From positions 1-10,702 of the forward strand of contig JAPPIL010000152.1 of assembly GCA_028877195.1 (NCBI GenBank): a DNA stretch of 10,702 nt, in the 5' to 3' direction. Source of the stretch: Pseudomonadota bacterium. GTDB taxonomy: Bacteria > Bdellovibrionota_B > Oligoflexia > Oligoflexales > JAPPIL01. The position numbers were made by a program, and so were the translations under genes. Below are positions 7,259 through 10,702 of the stretch, piece after piece; positions within the stretch are counted from its first letter, which is position 1, and every line of letters starts with the position of its first letter. The notes below the pieces were generated by a model. The model did no database searches. It saw only the letters and a program-made list of their open reading frames with translations, and had not been told where the DNA came from.

Positions 7259-8385
7259 TGCAGGCAGCCAAAAAACAAACTAGCGATGAGTTGATCAAGT
7301 TCATTGAAGAACTCAAAGACCAGTGGGTGCAGACGATAGATGCTTTGGCTGACCCTTTGATGCTGGTAAGCCAAGATTACAAAGTAGTGCGTTCAAATAC
7401 TGCGATGGCAAAGGTTGCGGACATGTCGGTTACGGAAGTTATTGGCAAGACCTGTTACGAAGTGTTCGCCAAGCGCGACACCCCATGCGAAAACTGCACA
7501 ATGCGCGAGGCAATCAATGACAAGGCATCAAAATCTTGGGAGCTACAGCTTGGTGAAACCTACTATGAAGTAACATCGCAGCCGTTTGCCAATGCTAGTT
7601 CGCAGGAAAGTGGCACGGTGCAAATATATCACAATCGCACTGAAATGAAGCTTTTACAGGATCAGGTCATGCAGCGGGAGAAGTTAGCATCAATTGGGTT
7701 ATTATCAAGCGGTGTTGCCCATGAGATCAATAACCCTCTAGGGGGCATACTGGTTTTTGCGCAGATGCTTTTGAAAGAGATGGATAAGAGTTCTCCACAC
7801 TACAAAGACGTGGAAGAGATTGAAGCGGCGACGCAACGATGTAAGGCAATAGTTTCGTCGTTGCTTGATTTTGCCAAGCATCGGGGAGCGATAGACCAGA
7901 ACAAAAAGTCTTCAGTTCCATTAACATCTACCATACAAGCAGCGCTTTCTCTTGCGAGAGTTGCCTTTGGCGGTAGTGTCAAGGTGATTGAAGATTATGA
8001 AGAAGATTTACAGGTGTTCGCTGATCGCAACAAGTTGATTCAGGTGTTCTTGAATTTAATTCAAAACGCTACGCATGCGATGGAACAGGGCGGCACTATA
8101 ACTTTACAGACACGACTTCACTCTGAGCATGAAGACCAAAAAAAATATGCGCTTATATCTATCTCTGACAGTGGCATCGGCATACCTGATGAGCATATCA
8201 AAAGAATTTTTGAACCGTTCTTCACCACCAAAGAGCCAGGCGACGGCACAGGGTTAGGCTTGTCTATCTGCTATGGAATTATCAAAGACATGGGTGGCAC
8301 GCTTGAGGTGAATAGCCAAATCAATCAAGGTAGCACCTTTGCCATTAAGTTGCCGCTCAAGTATAAGGCACTATCCTCTACCTAG
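7258..8385 (+). CDS. Soluble PAS-domain sensor histidine kinase
   Basis: Cytoplasmic two-component kinase of 375 residues with no membrane segment. An N-terminal PAS domain (about 20-125) contains three cysteines, Cys66, Cys77 and Cys80, in a C-x10-C-x2-C arrangement that could bind a metal or respond to redox state (inference). The HisKA region has SSGVAHEINNPLGGIL (150-165) with phospho-acceptor His155. The ATPase domain shows the N box NLIQNATHAM (Asn270), G1 box DSGIGIP (304-310), F box FEPFFTTK (318-325) and G2 box GTGLGLSI (330-337), all intact. The ATG at 7258 shares its A with the TGA stop of lon; an in-frame TTG at 7255 lies inside lon and is less likely. No good Shine-Dalgarno is visible, so translation probably depends on ribosomes finishing lon. 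No response regulator is present here, so its partner and signal are unknown. Confidence 0.92.
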   Translation: MQAAKKQTSDELIKFIEELKDQWVQTIDALADPLMLVSQDYKVVRSNTAMAKVADMSVTEVIGKTCYEVFAKRDTPCENCTMREAINDKASKSWELQLGETYYEVTSQPFANASSQESGTVQIYHNRTEMKLLQDQVMQREKLASIGLLSSGVAHEINNPLGGILVFAQMLLKEMDKSSPHYKDVEEIEAATQRCKAIVSSLLDFAKHRGAIDQNKKSSVPLTSTIQAALSLARVAFGGSVKVIEDYEEDLQVFADRNKLIQVFLNLIQNATHAMEQGGTITLQTRLHSEHEDQKKYALISISDSGIGIPDEHIKRIFEPFFTTKEPGDGTGLGLSICYGIIKDMGGTLEVNSQINQGSTFAIKLPLKYKALSST

Positions 8386-8418
8386 TGCTCGCGGTCTCTC
8401 TCTCTCCACAATCTACAG

Positions 8419-8447
8419 TTGCCACTTGTAAGGTAAGGCTACATATT
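8419..8447 (+). promoter_or_regulatory. Candidate promoter for the MFS gene
   Basis: TTGCCA (8419-8424) and CATATT (8442-8447) are 17 bp apart, with 5 of 6 and 4 of 6 matches to the sigma-70 consensus. Transcription would begin near 8454, just ahead of the hairpin at 8456-8477, giving a leader of about 30 nt made almost wholly of that hairpin. A (TC)6 run at 8395-8406 lies upstream and has no evident role. Confidence 0.35.
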
Positions 8448-8455
8448 GTATCACT

Positions 8456-8477
8456 CCGCCCTAGCAATCTAGGGTGG
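8456..8477 (+). promoter_or_regulatory. Hairpin covering the MFS ribosome-binding site
   Basis: CCGCCCTAG (8456-8464) pairs with CTAGGGTGG (8469-8477) around a CAAT tetraloop: nine pairs, one of them G-U. The right arm contains the only Shine-Dalgarno-like sequence (AGGGTGG, 8471-8477) for the transporter, so folding would hide it. The following bases (GTTACTTGGG) hold no T-run, which argues against an intrinsic terminator after the kinase. Translational control is inferred; the pairing is seen directly. Confidence 0.5.
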
Positions 8478-8482
8478 GTTAC

Positions 8483-9742
8483 TTGGGTAAAATCCCGAAC
8501 AAAAAAACGGTTTACTCGTGGGCAATGTATGACTGGGCGAATTCAGTTTTTGCTACTGCGGTCATGTCAGCCTTTTATCCGATATTCTTCAAAAAGTATT
8601 GGGCATCAGGGTTGGATGCCGCTATATCAACTAAATATCTTGGTAGCACCAATTCCATCGCAGGCTTGGCCGTTGCTTTAAGCGCCCCGATTCTCGGTGC
8701 GATTGCCGACAATGCTAAAACAAAAAAATACTTCCTATGCCTGTTCGCAACCCTAGGCATCGTTGCGACCTGTATGCTTTATTACGTTGATTATGGTGAT
8801 TGGTTTAGTGCCGCAACTCTTTACGCATTGGCGATGGTTGGTTTCATCGGCAGTTTGGTATTCTATGACTCAATGCTGGTGCGCATCTCAAACCCCGAAA
8901 ACATCGACCGCATTTCGGTGCTTGGCTTTGCTCTCGGCTATCTAGGCGGCGGACTGTTATTTGCTTTCAATGTCTTGATGTATTTGAAACCGAGCTTGTT
9001 TGGAATTTCGTCGGCAGTGGAGGCGATAAAAATTTCGTTTGTGTCCGTAGGTATCTGGTGGGCACTGTTTTCGCTGCCGATGCTTGTCTTTGTTGATGAC
9101 CGTAACCCAGAGGGAGTTTCACTTAAGAAGAGCATTCGCAAAGGTTTGCGGCAACTAGCGAACACGATCGCTACCGTCAAAAAGCAAAAAAATATCTTGC
9201 TCTTCTTAATCAGCTACTGGGTCTACATAGACGGGGTGCATACGATTGTTGTGATGGCTGCAGACTATGGCATGAGTCTGGGGCTTGAGCAAAAGCATCT
9301 CATCGGTGCGTTGCTGATGGTGCAATTTATCGGCTTCCCCGCCGCACTGTCGTTCACTTGGGTAGCTGAAAGATTCAACGCCAAGATCGGTGTCATCATT
9401 ACTTTGGTCTGTTATATGTTCATCTCAATCTTTGCTTATTGGCTTGATACCGAGATTGAATTCTACATTCTTGCTGCGTGTGTTGGGCTTGTGCAGGGTG
9501 GCACACAGTCGTTATCTCGCTCGCTGTTTGCCAGCATCATCCCGCCCAAAAAGGCGGCGCAATACTTTGGTCTGTATAATATGATGGGTAAGTTCGCGGC
9601 GATTATCGGGCCGCTGCTCGTCGGTTATATCGGTATTTGGACTGGCAATATGCGTCTGTCGCTGCCGATTATCGCCGCGATGTTTATCACTGGCATCGCA
9701 CTACTGCTTGCTGTTGACCCGCATAAGCGCTATCAGGAGTAG
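8483..9742 (+). CDS. UMF1/Atg22-like MFS transporter
   Basis: Inner-membrane major-facilitator permease of about 419 residues with some 12 hydrophobic segments. It belongs to the UMF1 (Atg22-like) branch, shown by SWAMYDWANSVFAT near the N-terminus, the loop GAIADNAKTKK after TM2 and the late signature GGTQSLSRSLFASIIPPKK followed by YFGLYNMMGKFAAIIGPLL. Bacterial members mostly lack a proven substrate; the yeast relative Atg22 exports amino acids from the vacuole, so amino-acid or other small-solute export is only a guess. Two starts are possible. TTG at 8483 has AGGGTGG ending 5 nt upstream and is preferred; GTG at 8474 lies inside that motif with no Shine-Dalgarno of its own. The frame is closed by TAG at 8462. 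It lies 97 bp after the kinase on the same strand and may have its own promoter, and it ends 6 bp from the convergent next gene. Confidence 0.92.
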   Translation: MGKIPNKKTVYSWAMYDWANSVFATAVMSAFYPIFFKKYWASGLDAAISTKYLGSTNSIAGLAVALSAPILGAIADNAKTKKYFLCLFATLGIVATCMLYYVDYGDWFSAATLYALAMVGFIGSLVFYDSMLVRISNPENIDRISVLGFALGYLGGGLLFAFNVLMYLKPSLFGISSAVEAIKISFVSVGIWWALFSLPMLVFVDDRNPEGVSLKKSIRKGLRQLANTIATVKKQKNILLFLISYWVYIDGVHTIVVMAADYGMSLGLEQKHLIGALLMVQFIGFPAALSFTWVAERFNAKIGVIITLVCYMFISIFAYWLDTEIEFYILAACVGLVQGGTQSLSRSLFASIIPPKKAAQYFGLYNMMGKFAAIIGPLLVGYIGIWTGNMRLSLPIIAAMFITGIALLLAVDPHKRYQE

Positions 9743-9748
9743 TTTCTT

Positions 9749-10615
9749 TTAGCGATTGTCCAGATAAATGTCTACTACCTCGTCTATGTTGTCATGGTCT
9801 AAAGTAATTTTTCCGTCAACGCTCTTGATCGTCAACGCGACGGTGCTTGCGCCAGTATTTAAACGCAAAAGCCTTTCTAAATTGTCAGTTATACCAAACT
9901 GATCAGGCGCACTCCTTGCCGCCAACTCAAATATCTTGGCTATCAGCTCAATGCCAAGCATATGCATGTCGGGCCAATCAGCGATGATAGCTGGGGAGGT
10001 GGCAGTTACACGGGCGGGCACGGAGCTTTCAGCGGTATCAGTGGTGAGCCGTAGCTCTTTCAACGCTTCGTGTAAATCACGCTTGCTACGCCTGACGGTG
10101 CGTTCCAATTCCCGTTGCCGATGATCCAAGCGGTTAGAGTTAAGACCTTGTTCCTTTAGCATCTGACGGAGGCGAACAATTGTCAGTGGGTCGTTCTTGT
10201 AGTCCAGTTTCAAAGCATTAGCATACTTCTTCCCATGTGCAAGAACCTTCGTTAAGCCATCTTTTGCTTCTTCGCCCGTTGTCTTATCATAAACGCGGTC
10301 GCCAACTATGGAGACGCTTGCGCCCGTAAGACGATCAAGCTTACGAAATGACCACATCGCCTCAATGCTGTCGCCGCCCAGCAACGAGGAGGTAATGGCA
10401 TACTCATAGACCAGCGCCTGTACTTGCTGGGCAGGTGGGAGATCGTAGTCAAAGCGCAAAAAACTCATGCCACTATGACTAAGTGCGTCTACCTCAACGA
10501 GAGCCAAGCGCTTAATCTGTCGGCTCATTGCCACTCTGCTGATATATTCACCGATGCCAGCAAACGCTGAACTTGTAAGGACGGCAACGCCTAAACTGAT
10601 CAACAAAATTTTCAC
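9749..10615 (-). CDS. Exported protein of unknown function
   Basis: I do not recognise this 288-residue protein. GTG at 10615 is preferred because GGAG stands 6 nt upstream and because it gives a clean signal peptide: Lys2, hydrophobic core 3-17, and AFA before a predicted cut at Gly20. Starts at TTG 10630 or 10627 would add LEHDV-type residues ahead of it. The mature part is mixed alpha/beta and contains no cysteine at all, with a charged, helix-rich stretch (about 143-190, Arg/Glu/Leu-rich, e.g. LDHRQRELERTVRRSKRDL) likely to form a coiled coil, and a compact C-terminal part (about 210-288) ending TIKSVDGKITLDHDNIDEVVDIYLDNR-like with many acidic residues. The stop is 6 bp from that of the convergent MFS gene. 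Base composition is like its neighbours, which favours a real gene. Location is probably periplasmic, or anchored if the leader is not cut. Confidence 0.72.
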   Translation of the reverse strand: MKILLISLGVAVLTSSAFAGIGEYISRVAMSRQIKRLALVEVDALSHSGMSFLRFDYDLPPAQQVQALVYEYAITSSLLGGDSIEAMWSFRKLDRLTGASVSIVGDRVYDKTTGEEAKDGLTKVLAHGKKYANALKLDYKNDPLTIVRLRQMLKEQGLNSNRLDHRQRELERTVRRSKRDLHEALKELRLTTDTAESSVPARVTATSPAIIADWPDMHMLGIELIAKIFELAARSAPDQFGITDNLERLLRLNTGASTVALTIKSVDGKITLDHDNIDEVVDIYLDNR

Positions 10616-10662
10616 ATCATGCTCCAACAATCAAAGGTTAGTGCCAGATAGCAACCAACCCA

Positions 10663-10692
10663 TTTATACACAACATTGTGCTAGAAAATGAA
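10663..10692 (-). promoter_or_regulatory. Candidate promoter with small palindrome
   Basis: Minus-strand TATAAA (10668-10663) is preceded by TG in the extended -10 position, and TTCATT (10692-10687) stands 18 bp further upstream as a poor -35. The spacer contains CACAA-TG-TTGTG (10680-10669), a perfect 5-bp-arm palindrome that could be an operator. The leader to GTG 10615 would be about 40 nt. Palindromes this short arise often by chance. Confidence 0.25.
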
Positions 10693-10702
10693 GTGAATAC
10701 AC

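Noticed and set aside
8395..8406. (TC)6 tract as a phase-variation repeat
   Set aside because: It lies in an untranslated spacer, is short, and is not placed between the promoter hexamers, so slippage would have no evident effect.
8385..8681. 98-codon frame starting right after the kinase
   Set aside because: It overlaps the well-conserved MFS N-terminus in another frame and its protein resembles nothing; it is a shadow of the transporter gene.

Overview
This 10.7 kb window is a densely packed chromosomal segment of a Gram-negative (diderm) bacterium with roughly half G+C. The outer membrane is implied by a BamD-like lipoprotein, a TonB-like energy transducer and an RND exporter. The Lon, histidine kinase and transporter proteins look proteobacterial or delta-proteobacteria-like to me, but nothing fixes the phylum and I do not name an organism. 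I see no insertion sequence, phage gene, CRISPR array, tRNA or rRNA.

Layout. Positions 3-1964 (+) hold the C-terminal two thirds of an RND efflux pump, cut by the window edge. Its stop overlaps, tail to tail, a bamD-like gene (1957-2676, -). A TonB-family gene (2752-3471, +) diverges from bamD across 75 bp. After a 180-bp convergent gap comes dprA (3652-4599, -). Its 172-bp upstream region is shared with the divergent lon gene (4772-7258, +). The lon stop and the start of a soluble PAS-histidine kinase (7258-8385, +) overlap by one base. An 88- to 97-bp spacer with a promoter-like sequence and a strong hairpin over the ribosome-binding site leads into a UMF1-type MFS transporter (8483-9742, +). 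Six bases beyond its stop, on the other strand, ends an unrecognised exported protein (9749-10615, -).

How the genes fit together. Several products serve the envelope: RND export, outer-membrane protein assembly (BamD) and energy coupling to the outer membrane (TonB-like). Lon with the coupled kinase suggests a stress or protein-quality pair, though the kinase has no response regulator in view. DprA protects and loads incoming single-stranded DNA.

I found no convincing undescribed multi-gene system. The points most worth a second look are the hairpin that masks the MFS ribosome-binding site, the lon-kinase coupling with a cysteine-bearing PAS domain, and the unknown cysteine-free exported protein.
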